Shown: positions 1-10,259 of the stretch, piece after piece | Layout of the letters: each line of letters starts with the position of its first letter | Numbering within the stretch: the stretch's first letter is position 1 | Assembly (NCBI GenBank): GCA_963747535.1 | Contig: CAVVFX010000012.1 | Span: forward strand, 1-64,000 | Direction of reading: 5' to 3' | Length of the DNA: 64,000 nt | From: CAVVFX01 sp963747535 | Lineage (GTDB): Bacteria; Acidobacteriota; Terriglobia; Bryobacterales; Bryobacteraceae | The notes under the pieces: model-generated | Database searches by the model: none | What the model saw: only the letters and a program-made list of their open reading frames with translations | What the model was told of the DNA's origin: nothing | Translations under genes and position numbers: made by a program

Positions 1-61
1 GGCTTTATTTAAATTCAACACTACTTAGTCGGAAATATAGCACATCGTAAGGAAAAATCAA

Positions 62-1090
62 GTGGCCCAACTGGCCGTCATTCAAGACGAACAACATCAA
101 CGTTTGGAGGTGAAACTAAGGCGCGAATTGGGCGATGCAGTACTCTCACTGCTGGCCGACGATCGCACGGAAGATATTCTTCTCAATCCCGATTCCTCCC
201 TTTGGCTAAAGCGCATGGGAGAGGGATTCCTCAAAGTAGGACAAATGCCACCCGCTCAAGCTGCGAGTGCGCTCGGAACCATTGCCGCCTGGCGCGGCAC
301 GGTGCTAAACCACGAACACCCGGTTTTGGAGACTGAGCTACCCATTGACGGAAGCCGCTTCGAGGGTATAGTGCCCCCAGTCGTTCGGTTTCCGATCTTC
401 GCTATTCGTCTCCGGCCGAAAAAGATCTTCACCCTTGGCGACTACGAGGCGGGTCGCATACTCACGGGGAAGGACGATCCGCTGAACCGCCTTCGCCGTC
501 GCGATGATTTCGCCGCATCCGTCCGCACACTGACTCACGCCGATATCATCCGCGCCGCGATTCGGGCGAGAAAGAACATTCTCGTCGTCGGCTCAACTGG
601 AAGTGGCAAGACGACACTCGTAAACGCGATCCTCGATTCACTTGCCCAGATTACGCCGCACGACCGGGTCATTTCGATCGAGGACACAACTGAACTCCAA
701 TGCGCGGTGAAGAACTACCTCGATCTCCGTGCAGTTGGTGACGTGACGATGCTTGAATGCCTGAGGGCGTGTATGCGCCTCAAGCCGACCCGCATCGTTG
801 TTGGTGAGGTCCGCGGCGCGGAAGCGCATACGCTCTTGAAGGCGTGGAACACCGGACACCCGGGCGGTGCCGCTACAGTCCACGCAAATGATGCCATCAG
901 CGGTTTGATCCGTCTTGAAAGCCTCGTTGCGGAAGCAACGAGCGCGCCTCAGCAAACATTGATTGCAGAGGCGGTGGATCTTGTGATCTTCGTTGACGAA
1001 GAGCCCGATTTGAAGGCCGGGCGGAAAGTCAGGGAGCTTTTGCTCGTAACCGGATATCGGGATGGCCGGTATCAGGTCGAGCATGTCTGA
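62..1090 (+). CDS. trbB: TrbB, P-type conjugative transfer ATPase (VirB11 family)
   Basis: This is the hexameric secretion ATPase that powers pilus assembly and substrate transfer at the cytoplasmic face of a type IV secretion system. The 342 aa length is normal for TrbB. A Walker A motif (GSTGSGKT, about residues 177-184) is followed by the acidic ISIEDTTEL segment, the VGEVRGAEA Walker-B-like box and the GHPGGAATVHAN His box typical of VirB11 ATPases. The start is GTG, with AAGGA about 8 nt upstream. It is the first of nine trb genes in the usual Ti/RP4 order, 36 nt before trbC. The family call is secure; whether the system still works is doubtful because three later genes are frameshifted. 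Confidence 0.95.
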   Translation: MAQLAVIQDEQHQRLEVKLRRELGDAVLSLLADDRTEDILLNPDSSLWLKRMGEGFLKVGQMPPAQAASALGTIAAWRGTVLNHEHPVLETELPIDGSRFEGIVPPVVRFPIFAIRLRPKKIFTLGDYEAGRILTGKDDPLNRLRRRDDFAASVRTLTHADIIRAAIRARKNILVVGSTGSGKTTLVNAILDSLAQITPHDRVISIEDTTELQCAVKNYLDLRAVGDVTMLECLRACMRLKPTRIVVGEVRGAEAHTLLKAWNTGHPGGAATVHANDAISGLIRLESLVAEATSAPQQTLIAEAVDLVIFVDEEPDLKAGRKVRELLLVTGYRDGRYQVEHV

Positions 1091-1126
1091 AACAGCAAAT
1101 CATAAACCTGGGAGGGAATCAAAAGC

Positions 1127-1462
1127 ATGAATCTCATTCGTAAATCATCTTCGAGTTTGGGCTACAAACTCGCACCACTGATGGCGCTGACGTGGGCATT
1201 TAGCATTCGCGCCTATGCTGCGGCGGGCGGCAGCCTGCCGTGGGAGAAGCCGATGACGGCAATCGCAACGTCATTAACCGGTCCGGTCGCGTACGCCATC
1301 GGATTGATCGGTATCGCCATCGCAGGCGGGGCGATGCTGTGGGGTGGTGAACTTACCGAGTTCGGCCGGCGCGCCTGCATGATCGGGCTGGTCGTCTCCG
1401 TATTGGTCTTCGCGGCTCCCATGCTGTCGAGCGCGTTCGGCGTCAGTGCGGCTGTGGTGTAG
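1127..1462 (+). CDS. trbC: TrbC, conjugal pilin (VirB2 family)
   Basis: This is the predicted propilin of the conjugative pilus. The 111 aa protein has a basic N-terminus, a first hydrophobic stretch ending in AYAAAGGSLPWE (likely signal cleavage near AYA/AAG), and two further membrane helices (about residues 46-70 and 84-108), as in TrbC/VirB2 pilins. GGGAGG stands just upstream of the ATG. It lies between trbB and trbD, and the next gene starts 3 nt after its stop. Family membership rests on hydrophobicity profile plus position, since pilin sequence is poorly conserved. Confidence 0.88.
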   Translation: MNLIRKSSSSLGYKLAPLMALTWAFSIRAYAAAGGSLPWEKPMTAIATSLTGPVAYAIGLIGIAIAGGAMLWGGELTEFGRRACMIGLVVSVLVFAAPMLSSAFGVSAAVV

Positions 1463-1465
1463 GTC

Positions 1466-1786
1466 ATGCAAAGTGCAGACAGGCCACGAGAGGTAGTCAT
1501 TCACCAATCAGCGAACCGTCCGAATCAGATCCTCGGCGGAGATCGCGAATTGGTGCTGGTCGCCGCTTTGATTGCGGTCAGCCTGGCTTTCAGTCTGGCG
1601 ACGTGGTGGGGCATTGGCGTGAGTGTTGGATTTTGGATCGCCGCGATGGCGATCCTCCAACGGATGGGAAAGGCAGATCCAATGCTCCGTCAAATCTACA
1701 TGCGGCATATCCGATACAGGGCGTTCTATCCGGCAAAGAGTGGCCTCTTCTCGCGATGCCTTCAAACGCCCGGCAGGTGGAGATAG
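1466..1786 (+). CDS. trbD: TrbD, VirB3-like inner-membrane protein
   Basis: This is a small inner-membrane component that docks with the TrbE ATPase. The protein has 106 aa. The N-terminal HQSANRPNQILGGDRELVL segment, two adjacent membrane helices (about 29-66) and the following RMGKADPMLRQIYMRHIRYR and YPAKS motifs are those of TrbD. The start lies 3 nt after the trbC stop, indicating translational coupling. The last ten residues (CLQTPGRWR region) do not resemble the family and may be an extension or reflect local sequence change. Confidence 0.9.
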   Translation: MQSADRPREVVIHQSANRPNQILGGDRELVLVAALIAVSLAFSLATWWGIGVSVGFWIAAMAILQRMGKADPMLRQIYMRHIRYRAFYPAKSGLFSRCLQTPGRWR

Positions 1787-1803
1787 AGACGGTTGCAGTC
1801 GGT

Positions 1804-1834
1804 CCTGTGCACGGATTGAGTTCCCGTGCACAGG
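1804..1834. repeat. Perfect 11-bp inverted repeat between trbD and trbE
   Basis: CCTGTGCACGG (1804-1814) and its exact reverse complement CCGTGCACAGG (1824-1834) flank a 9-nt loop. There is no T-tract, so it is not a classical terminator. It would form an RNA hairpin just ahead of trbE. It also buries an in-frame GTG (1826) that could otherwise serve as a trbE start, which favours the ATG at 1859. Confidence 0.85.
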
Positions 1835-1858
1835 TTCAGAAAGGACAAGTTTGGAATT

Positions 1859-4343
1859 ATGCAGCGGAATGAACATCGCGGAAAACCTCGAGGGCTGGCA
1901 GATCTGTTACTGCCCTACGCGTTAATTGACGACGGGATTCTATTACAGCAGGATGGCTCGCTTCTGGCTGGTTGGTCTTATCGCGGCCCAGACATGATGT
2001 CGGCCGCCGCAGCCGAAATGGACGCACTGAGCGCCAGGCTGAATTCGGTGCTACGGCTCGGGAGCGGGTGGATGGTCCAGTGCGACGCTATCCGCTCCCG
2101 TGCTCCGGGGTATCCGGAAAAGGGCGCGTTTCCGGACCCCGTAACACGAGTCATCGACGATGAGCGCCGCCAGCAGTTCATGCAGGAGGGTGCCCACTTC
2201 GAATCAGAGTACTTTCTGACGCTGACCCACTTGCCTCCAGTTGAGGCGGAAGAACGCGTGAAAGGCTGGATGTTTGAGGGCGGGGCGGCCTACAGCAGTT
2301 CGCGAACGGCGGAACAGCTTCTGGAACGGTTCCGCAGCAGAGTGGACATCTTCGAGAACGTATTCGGGCAGTTATTTCAAACCGAGCGGCTACAGCGGAT
2401 CACCGTGTCCGACGACTTGGGCTTCCCTCACGTGCATGACCGACTCTTGCGGTACCTGAGACGCTGCATCAGCGGTCATGATCATCCATTCGCCTTGCCG
2501 GAGATTCCTTGTTACCTAAATGAGGTTCTGGCCTGCGAAGATTTCCACGGCGGGATCGAGCCCCAGATCGGGCGCAAGCATCTCAGCGTGATCGCGCTCG
2601 ACGGATTTCCCAAAGATGAGTTCTCCCGGTATTCTGCGGGAACTCGATTCATTGCCTATTGAGTACCGATGGAATACTCGCGCCGTTCTAATCGATCCAG
2701 AGGAGGCGCGCGGCATGCTCGATATGCATCGAAAGAAATGGCGCTCACGAATCAGAGGGTGGAAGGACCAGATCCTCAAGACCCAAAGCGGAGCTGTAAA
2801 CATCCATGCGCAGCAAATGGCCGTGGATGCAGAAGAAGCCATGGGCGTCGCGGCTGCCGGCGATGTCCAGTTCGCCCAGTACTCGGCGACTATCATCTGC
2901 CTCGACGAGGACCGCGAGCGCTTGTACAACAGTACCCGGCGCGTGATGAAGACAATCCAGAACCTCGGTTTCTCCTGCCGGGTCGAAACCGTCAATGCAG
3001 TCGAGGCATGGCGCGGATCTCTGCCGGGAGACGGATACTGCAATGTCCGTAGAGTCCTGCTCCACACCCTAAATCTGGCTGACATGCTACCAATCACGTC
3101 TGTGTGGGCCGGTCTCCGCGAAAATCCTTCCGCTCTGATGCCAAAACATAGCCCACCCTTGTTGTTCGCCGCAACGAGCGGCGCTACTCCGTTCCGTTTC
3201 AATCTGCACGTATCCGACCTCGGCCATACGCTGGTTGTCGGGCCGTCCGGCGCCGGCAAGTCGACCGCCTTGGGGCTGATCGCCGCACAATGGTTCCGTT
3301 ATCCGCGCGCGCAGGTCTTCGCATTTGATCGTGGATACTCCGTTTGGATGCTAACCGCAGCCGCCGGAGGGGAATTCTATGATCTTGCCGGCCCGAAGAC
3401 GGATCTGGCGTTCTGCCCATTGAAGGACATCGACGAGGATTCCGATGTGCAGTGGGCTGTCGGCTGGATCGAGGTTCTCTGCGAGCTAAATGGGCTAAAG
3501 TTCGGTCCAAAGCACCGGAACGCAGTCACCGAAGCCGTCCTGCGCCTTCAGTTCTCGCCCACCAGAACTCTCACCGAGTTGTCCGCAAACGTTCAGGACA
3601 CCGAAATACGCGATGCCCTGCAACACTTTACGGTAATGGGGCCAATGGGATCGTTGCTCGATGCGGATCACGACATGCTCGGCGATAGCCGTTTTCTCAG
3701 CTTTGAAACTGAGAATCTCATGCAACTGGATGACAAGGCGGTCATCCCGGTACTGCTTTACCTTTTTCGACGAATTGAGCAGCGGCTTGACGGTTCGCCG
3801 ACCCTTATCATCCTCGACGAAGCCTGGTCCTACTTACAACATCAGCTCTTTCGAAGCCGTCTGAAGGATTGGCTCAAGACGATGCGCCGGAAGAATGCTG
3901 TCGTAATCATGGCCACCCAGCAGATCAGTGATATCGCCAATGCCGATATCGCAGACGTGGTCCTTGAAAACTGCCCCACCAAAATTCTCCTGCCTAACGC
4001 GGAATCGAAGAATCCTGGGTCCCGCGAGTTTTATGACCGCATTGGCCTGAACGAACGGGAACTGGAGATTCTGCAGGTGAGCGTACCAAAGCAGCACTAT
4101 TACGTCGTCAGCAAGCTCGGGCGTCGTCTTGTCGATCTCGGCGTGGGAAAAGTCGCGCTGTCGTGGGTCGGCGTCAATGGGCGTGAGGAGCGGCAGATTG
4201 TCGAAAGCGTGATGGAGAGGTTCCCGGACGATTGGCGATCCGAATGGCTCCGGCTCAGAGGTTTGAATCAGTGGGCGGAGTATTTCGGTTCCCTTGAAAC
4301 CGAAAACAGCGATGAGGAGGTATTTTTGTGCGCAAACGTTTGA
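1859..4343 (+). pseudogene. trbE: TrbE, VirB4-type conjugal transfer ATPase, split by a frameshift
   Basis: This is the large VirB4-class ATPase of the transfer apparatus. Reading frame 1 gives the N-terminal about 250 residues (LADLLLPYALIDDGILLQ, then GIEPQIGRKHLSVIALDGFP). From about 2605-2616 the homologous sequence continues in the +1 frame (SSPGILRELDSLPIEYRW), including Walker A GPSGAGKS and Walker B LIILDEAW, to the stop at 4343. Joined length is about 828 aa, normal for TrbE. The switch sits at TTTCCCAAAGATGAG. Alternatives are a real mutation, an assembly indel or programmed +1 frameshifting. A downstream ATG (2616) exists but has no convincing ribosome-binding site. The start chosen is the ATG at 1859; an in-frame GTG at 1826 lies in a hairpin. 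Confidence 0.88.
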
Positions 4344-5044
4344 TAGCCCTCTTAATTCTATCGGGCATCGCCGTTCAGGCTCCGCAGCCAGCGGAAGCTG
4401 GGGTATTCGCCACGGAAGTCACTCAGCTCCTCAACCACGCCCAACTGGCAATGACGTACATCCGCCAAGGGCTTCAACTGCAAAACGAGATCAAGATGTA
4501 TACGGACATGCTCCGCAACGTGAAGCAACTCCCTAACCAGACATTTGGCCCCATCACGTCAGATCTTAACGCTCTCGCGGCCATCGTGCAGGGTGGCCAA
4601 GCACTCGCGTATTCTCTCGGAAATCTCGACGTTCAGTTCAGGAACACATTTCGCGGTTACGGGACTACTCCCAACACATATTACGTCCAGTATCGGAACT
4701 GGTCGCAGACATCGCTCGACACGACTCTTGGGAGTCTCCGCGCTGCGGGATTACAGGGCCAGCAACTCCAGAGTGAGCAGGCAGTCCTGAATTCACTCCG
4801 GGGAATGGCTTCCAACTCCGACGGACGCATGCAGGCATTGCAGGTAATGGGGCAGATTGCCGAACAGCAGGTTCAGCAGCTTATGAAATTGCGCGAACTC
4901 ATGCTTGCTGACATGTCCAGCAAACAGGCTTACCAAGCCGCAGTCATCCAAAAACAAGCGGCAAATGAGGCTGCTTCGGAGTGGTTTTTCTCAGCCGGCC
5001 ACGCAACCAGCGACGGGCGTGGCTTTTGGCCCGGATTGCAGTAA
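4328..5044 (+). CDS. trbJ: TrbJ, VirB5-like minor pilus protein
   Basis: This is a periplasmic/pilus-tip component. The 238 aa protein begins with a signal peptide (MRKRLIALLILSGIAVQ, likely cleaved after PAEA). It then has the family's long helical region beginning TEVTQLLNHAQLAMTYIRQG, and a C-terminal Gln-rich helical stretch (MGQIAEQQVQQLMKLREL). The gene overlaps the end of trbE by 16 nt, with GAGGAGG just before its GTG start, as expected for coupling. A lipoprotein TrbK normally follows trbJ in Ti-type operons; none is visible here. Confidence 0.9.
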   Translation: MRKRLIALLILSGIAVQAPQPAEAGVFATEVTQLLNHAQLAMTYIRQGLQLQNEIKMYTDMLRNVKQLPNQTFGPITSDLNALAAIVQGGQALAYSLGNLDVQFRNTFRGYGTTPNTYYVQYRNWSQTSLDTTLGSLRAAGLQGQQLQSEQAVLNSLRGMASNSDGRMQALQVMGQIAEQQVQQLMKLRELMLADMSSKQAYQAAVIQKQAANEAASEWFFSAGHATSDGRGFWPGLQ

Positions 5045-5110
5045 CCCATCGAACGAAACATCTTGAGGACCAGTGAATAGCGCATCGCGCGCTGGACAGG
5101 AGAAGTGTGC

Positions 5111-6766
5111 ATGTCGGAACGGCGGTGCAGTTTGGCGAAACGAATGAACCTGCGATGGTTGCCTTTGATAGCGGTGGGAAGCCTGGCCGTGCAAATCGCA
5201 TTCGGCCAAAACTTCCCAACCACGAATGCAAACGACATCTTGCAGCAGTTCAAAAACCAGAGGGTCCTGTGGACAACAAACATCTGGGTCTACGCGAATG
5301 CCCTGTTCGGAATACTCGCCGTGATTGAGTTCGCATGGAGTGCGGCCGTAATGCTGCTTGAAAAAACAGATCTCCAATCTTGGACGTCTGCCTTGATCAG
5401 GAAGCTGATGTGGATCGGCGCTTTTTACGCCCTGCTCATAAACGGTCGTATCTGGATTCCCGGGATCATCGATAGCTTCAGCCAGATCGGAGCAAACGCC
5501 GCAGCTATGCCTGGTCCGCTTTCACCCGGCGACATTTTCGTCCAAGGTCTCAACATAGCGGGGGCGCTCATCGACGCTGGAAGCACATCGGCGTTCTTCA
5601 CGAATCCGGGCACATCGTTGGCGCTGGTATTGTGTGCGGTCTTGATCATGATCTCTTACATCATCATCACCCTCAATTTCATCGTGACGATGGTCGAGAG
5701 CTACCTGGTCGTTTCGGTCGGTTTCATCTTTCTGGGTTTTGGCGGCAGCAGATGGACAGTTCCTTACACCGAGCGCTATATCGGTTTGGCAATTTCAATC
5801 GGCATCAAGATCGTCCTGTTGTACTGCCTTATAAGTGCAGGCATGAGCCTCGGCGTTGGCTGGATCGACGAAGCACAAACGGTTGGGAAAGCCGCGCACC
5901 CCAACATGGTGGCATTTGATGTGATGGGCGCTGCGCTCATCTTCATGATGTGCTGCTGGCAGATTCCGAAGCTCTTTGCTGCGGTCCTCGGCGGGGCTCC
6001 CGCGCTGGCAGGAGGCGATCTTGTGGGGACGGGAATGGCGGTAGTGGGAGCGGGCGTCGCCGCCGCGTCCTTCGGCGCCGGCGCCCTCGCCGGAGCCGCA
6101 GGCGGGACTGCCGCTCTTGCAGGAGTCGGGTCTGCGGCAGGTGCAGGAAACTCTGGTTCAGGCGTTGCGACCGCGGTTGCTGGCGTAGGGTCCAATGGCT
6201 CCTCCGGAGGCGCTGCAGGTGGCTCGGTACCGCCACCACCGGGGCCCCGAGAGGCCAAGTCCGAACGACGGCGGGTCCCGACGGCAACCGGACCCGCCCA
6301 GCAATTTCTCGGGCGGTACGGGCGAAGGTTTAGGCTCACGCCCAGTTCTCTCGCCAGCATCGGTGGCGAGCCATTGACCGGATCTGGATTTGAAGGCCAA
6401 ACCACGGCGAAGGGATTTAAGCCGTCGTCGGTAGTTCTCGGTTTCGCGACCCGTTCGGCGGCCGCATCCGGTATCGGTCAAGTCTCTGATCCCGCGACCT
6501 CCGGAAGTGCGGACGACACTTCTGGACCAGCCAGCCCGGCAGCGGCTCCAGAAACTGGGTCTGTGGGTAGCGCGGGATCTTCGACGATACAGCCGCCCGC
6601 GAGCGGCCCAGGAGAAGGCCCTGGTCCGGCGGCGAATAAGGCAATTGACTCGTTCCGAGGCGCGTCACGCAGGATAAACAGCCTTCGATATCGGATAGCA
6701 AAACTGCCTTCAGATGCGGCATCTCACCCATCGCCGCCGCGGATGCCGGTCGAACATGAGGACTAA
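5111..6766 (+). CDS. trbL: TrbL, VirB6-like polytopic inner-membrane protein
   Basis: This is the inner-membrane channel component. The protein is about 551 aa: an N-terminal signal-like helix, at least six hydrophobic segments between about residues 55 and 325 (for example the ISYIIITLNFIVTMVESYLVV region), then a long low-complexity Ala/Gly/Ser/Pro C-terminal tail typical of TrbL. The ATG at 5111 is preferred because AGGAGA precedes it at good spacing; a GTG six bases upstream is in frame. It sits between trbJ and trbF. Confidence 0.9.
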   Translation: MSERRCSLAKRMNLRWLPLIAVGSLAVQIAFGQNFPTTNANDILQQFKNQRVLWTTNIWVYANALFGILAVIEFAWSAAVMLLEKTDLQSWTSALIRKLMWIGAFYALLINGRIWIPGIIDSFSQIGANAAAMPGPLSPGDIFVQGLNIAGALIDAGSTSAFFTNPGTSLALVLCAVLIMISYIIITLNFIVTMVESYLVVSVGFIFLGFGGSRWTVPYTERYIGLAISIGIKIVLLYCLISAGMSLGVGWIDEAQTVGKAAHPNMVAFDVMGAALIFMMCCWQIPKLFAAVLGGAPALAGGDLVGTGMAVVGAGVAAASFGAGALAGAAGGTAALAGVGSAAGAGNSGSGVATAVAGVGSNGSSGGAAGGSVPPPPGPREAKSERRRVPTATGPAQQFLGRYGRRFRLTPSSLASIGGEPLTGSGFEGQTTAKGFKPSSVVLGFATRSAAASGIGQVSDPATSGSADDTSGPASPAAAPETGSVGSAGSSTIQPPASGPGEGPGPAANKAIDSFRGASRRINSLRYRIAKLPSDAASHPSPPRMPVEHED

Positions 6767-6782
6767 AAGGAGCTAATCGCTT

Positions 6783-7514
6783 ATGGCAATTGCATTGGGT
6801 CTGCGCCGCAGGTCACCGCGTGCGTTGGAATCACTGAACAAAGACACCCCGAAAAAGGAGTCACCGGACTCGTACAACCCGTATCTCGCGGCCCGTCGCG
6901 AATGGGACGAACGGTATGGAGATCAGATCGTACGGGCGAGGAATTGGCGCACGATGGCGGCGCTCTGCGGAGCCATCGCGTTACTGGAAACGGTGGGCCT
7001 TCTTTGGATGTCATCGCACTCGCGGGTGCTTCCATTCGTGGTGCTGATCGATAATATCGGCCGTCCCGTTGCTTCAGGATTCGCGGAACAGGCCAACGTT
7101 AACGACGATCGAGTCAAGCGGTCAACCATTTTCAATTGGGTTGAGAACCTGCGTTTGGTGACAACTGATGGTGTCGCACAACGAAAGGCCATCGATCTTG
7201 TGTATTCCCACATCGCAAATGGCAGTTCGGCCCAAACGTTTATCAGCGAGTTCTATCGAGCCGATCCGCCATCAAAGCGCGCGCAGACGGAGACGGTCTC
7301 CGTCGAGGTGAAGTCGGTTCTGCCGACGAGCGACCGCACCTACGAGGTGGATTGGGTGGAAACCACTCGCGATCTCTACGGCACGGTCAAAGCGACGGAC
7401 CGGTGGAAAGGATCATTCTCAATCGCGCTCAATCCACCCACCGACGAGCGCCTGGCGCGGGTTAATCCGCTCGGCGTGTATGTCACGAGCGCGAGTTGGG
7501 CCAAGGTTCTTTAG
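6783..7514 (+). CDS. trbF: TrbF, VirB8-like assembly factor
   Basis: This is a bitopic inner-membrane protein that nucleates assembly of the secretion channel. The 243 aa length is normal for TrbF. It has a cytoplasmic N-terminus with YNPYLAARREWDERYGD, one membrane helix (about 59-77), then a periplasmic NTF2-like domain containing VDWVETTRDLYG and ending NPLGVYVTSASWAK, all characteristic of the family. AAAGGAG precedes the start, and the gene lies 16 nt after trbL. Confidence 0.94.
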   Translation: MAIALGLRRRSPRALESLNKDTPKKESPDSYNPYLAARREWDERYGDQIVRARNWRTMAALCGAIALLETVGLLWMSSHSRVLPFVVLIDNIGRPVASGFAEQANVNDDRVKRSTIFNWVENLRLVTTDGVAQRKAIDLVYSHIANGSSAQTFISEFYRADPPSKRAQTETVSVEVKSVLPTSDRTYEVDWVETTRDLYGTVKATDRWKGSFSIALNPPTDERLARVNPLGVYVTSASWAKVL

Positions 7515-7531
7515 GAGAAGAAAAACATCTT

Positions 7532-8631
7532 ATGCGATCAATTATTATCACCCTTACATTCAGCAGTTGTCTCGGTTTCTTGTTCGCGCAGGGCACGAGT
7601 TCAACTCCAGCTACTCACCCCAGCCGGGTATCGCAGTTAAGCGCATCCCACAAGTGGATACGCCACCGAAATCCCTACCGCCGCTTCTGCAGCAATACGA
7701 TTACGGCGCGCAGATCCAAGCTCTTCAGCAAACTGACGGCCTTCCGGTGCCTTCCGACGTTCTGCCGGAGATGCTGCCAGGTAAGGCACAGGGCGTCAAC
7801 GCCGCCGGTCCAATTCCAAAAGACTATCATCCAAAAACGGACGTACCTCTCACCCCAACAGCGCTCGAAGCCGTACGTGTCAGCGAAAAATGGCGGGGCG
7901 AAAAGAACGCACCAGCGGCCGGCCCCGACGGTCGCGTCATGTATTCTTTTGGCGCTGGATTGCCGACCGTAGTCTGTGCGCCGCTCCGGGTGTGCATTAT
8001 CGAACTCCAGGCAGGCGAGAAGATTGTGGGCGAGCCGCAGATCGGTGACTCCGTGCGGTGGAACATCTCGCCCTCGATGTACGGCACGGGCGACAATTCA
8101 ACTTCTGTAATTGTTCTCAAGCCGCAGTCGCCCGGTCTTGATACGAACCTACTGGTAACGACGGACCGGCGAGCCTACTATATTCGCCTGATTTCGAAAC
8201 CCGAGGAGTATGTAGCGCGCGTCGCGTTCGCCTACCCCGACGATGAGAACCGCAAATGGCAACAGCAGATAGCTGAACAGCGTGCATTGGCGAAGCAGGA
8301 AAAACGATCAGCAGAGGTTCTGCCCGCGATGGTCACGGTCGAAAAAATGTTCTTCGACTACAAAGTTCGAGGCGGCGATGAACACATTCGGCCCGTCCGG
8401 GTCTTCGACGACGGCGCTAAGACTTTCATCCAAATGCCTGTCGAGATTCAGCACCGCGAAGCGCCTGTCTTGGTCGTTATCGGCAACGACGGCAAAGGCG
8501 AGATGACGAACTACAGGGTCAAGGAGCAGACCTATATCGTAGACCGGCTATTCGATCGCGCGAATCTCGTTCTCGGTTCGGGAAAGAAAACTCAAAAAGT
8601 GGAGATCACCCGTGGACAACCCAAAGGATAA
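7532..8631 (+). pseudogene. trbG: TrbG, VirB9-like outer-complex protein, frameshifted after the signal peptide
   Basis: This is a periplasmic/outer-membrane core-complex protein. The ATG at 7532 follows TTAGGAGAAG and encodes a good signal peptide (MRSIIITLTFSSCLGFLFAQ), but this frame then degenerates. The mature TrbG sequence (IPQVDTPPKSLPPLLQQYDY onward, with VCAPLRVCIIELQAGEKI and the C-terminal YIVDRLFDRANLVLGSG) lies in the -1 frame and reaches the stop at 8631. The switch is most likely near the CCCC run at 7617-7621. The mature frame is open back into trbF, but that reading lacks a signal peptide. Family assignment is firm; functionality is uncertain. Confidence 0.85.
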
Positions 8632-10142
8632 AGACGACCAGCAACCTGATTCCCTCCGCCAGGAGTTTCAGGCGGATAAGCCGCACCACATCGAAGCTCC
8701 GAGCGGCCTCGATCTTCATCCCGAGCCGAAGAAGGTTGTCCGCGTGAGCAAGCGGGCGAGTATGGCGATCGTTGGAGTTGGCCTTGGGCTCCTACTGGCG
8801 TTCGCTTATGGCGGATACCAGCGAGCGCAAAATGCTGAGGTGGCAGCTCGCGATGGCGGTGTATCGAAGAGTGTGGCTCCGGCGACACAAGCCGGGCATG
8901 AATTCACCAATTCTATTCCCGCCGGGACGGCCCCACTGACCAGCGGCAACTCGAATGAGCTGCATCCGCCCGGTCAATCGGCTCAGCCAGATAGTAAGAT
9001 GCCCCCTTGCGGTGTTGATCCGCGGACCAACGAACCGTATCGCTTCAATCCGCAGACCGGTCAGCCATGTGATGGCCTTCCACAGGAACGGCTTGTCGTC
9101 AGGCAAGCTCCCCCACCGCCATCACAGCCGGTCCAATCGGCTCCAGTTCAGAATCAACCAACGCCCGAAGAGCAGCGTTTGGTAGCGGCGTATCAGCGCG
9201 AGCAGGAAGCAAAGATAGCGCCGACAAGTATTCGCGGATCTGCGAGCGCACAGAGTAGTGGCCCGTCCTTTGGTTCAATTGGCACGCCAACTTCCGTGCC
9301 GCCAGGCGCAGCCGATTTGTCACAAGTCGCTGCTCTGAGTCGAGCATTAACCGGCGGCGAGAACAGGGGCTCGAATTCCGGGGAGGTCACGCGACCGCTA
9401 ACGGCCAGCGATGACGAATACTCCACACAGAACATGCAAACCCGCAAGGAGGCATTCCTATCTACCGCGCGCACGCGACAGACAGACGATTACCTTCGTT
9501 CCACGCGGGATGCTCCGCTATCCAGATATGAGATCAAGGCAGGATGGGAGATACCCGCCGTCCTGGAGCAGAGTCTGAATTCCGATCTGCCCGGCGAATT
9601 GAAAGCCCTGATCACATCCAATGTTTACGATACGGCGACGGGGATGTACTTGCTGATCCCGCAGGGTTCGAGGCTGATTGGCAAATATGATTCGCGTGTC
9701 TCCTACGGTCAGAACGGCGTGCAGGTCGCCTGGGATCGCATCATTTATCCGGACGCCTCATCAGTGGACCTCAACGGGATGGTGGGTCTCGACTCCCACG
9801 GAAACGCCGGCCTCCGCGACAAGGTTGACCATCACTACGTACGTCTGTTCGGCTTCTCTGCTCTGACGAGTATGTTCACGGCGGCGTTCGCCATTTCTCA
9901 GCGCGCGAACCAGAGCGTACTCGCCTATCCGACTCCGGGCCAGGCCGCGTCTCAAGCAGTCGGCCAGGAACTGAGTGAAACTGGCGCTCAAATCACCCGC
10001 CGAAACCTGAACGTCCAACCGACGATCAAGGTGTCCGGTCGGCTACAAGTTCACTGTGCGGGTCAATCGAGACATCTTGTTCGAAGCGGCCTACGAACCC
10101 ATTCAGGCCGGAACCGGCGGGGCGCGGGGACAATCGAAATGA
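8612..10142 (+). pseudogene. trbI: TrbI, VirB10-like channel scaffold, frameshifted near the C-terminus
   Basis: This is the energy-sensing scaffold spanning inner and outer membranes. It has a cytoplasmic N-terminus, a membrane helix (about 49-68), a Pro/Gln-rich linker, and the beta-barrel domain (AGWEIPAVLEQSLNSDLPG, then LLIPQGSRLIGKYDS, then RNLNVQPTIKV). After TIKV the reading frame runs into unrelated sequence. The +1 frame from about 10038 supplies the expected family ending (GYKFTVRVNRDILFEAAYEP) and stops at 10142. The GTG start overlaps the trbG stop by 20 nt. The frameshift lies in about 10031-10040. Without correction the protein would carry a wrong tail to 10279. Confidence 0.88.
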
Positions 10143-10259
10143 GTACCAAGATGTTCCATGTATTCCGCCGAACAGGAACCGCGTTTGGCGAGCCTACGGT
10201 TCGTCTCTGCTCGCCGTACAGTTTCACTCTCGCTCAAGGCACGAGGAGAAAAAAAGACA

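Noticed and set aside
2516..3259. 247-codon frame antisense to trbE
   Set aside because: The opposite strand encodes conserved TrbE sequence including the frameshift-spanning region and Walker A.
5776..6405. 209-codon Pro/Ala-rich frame antisense to trbL
   Set aside because: It is the mirror of the Gly/Ala/Ser-rich TrbL tail.
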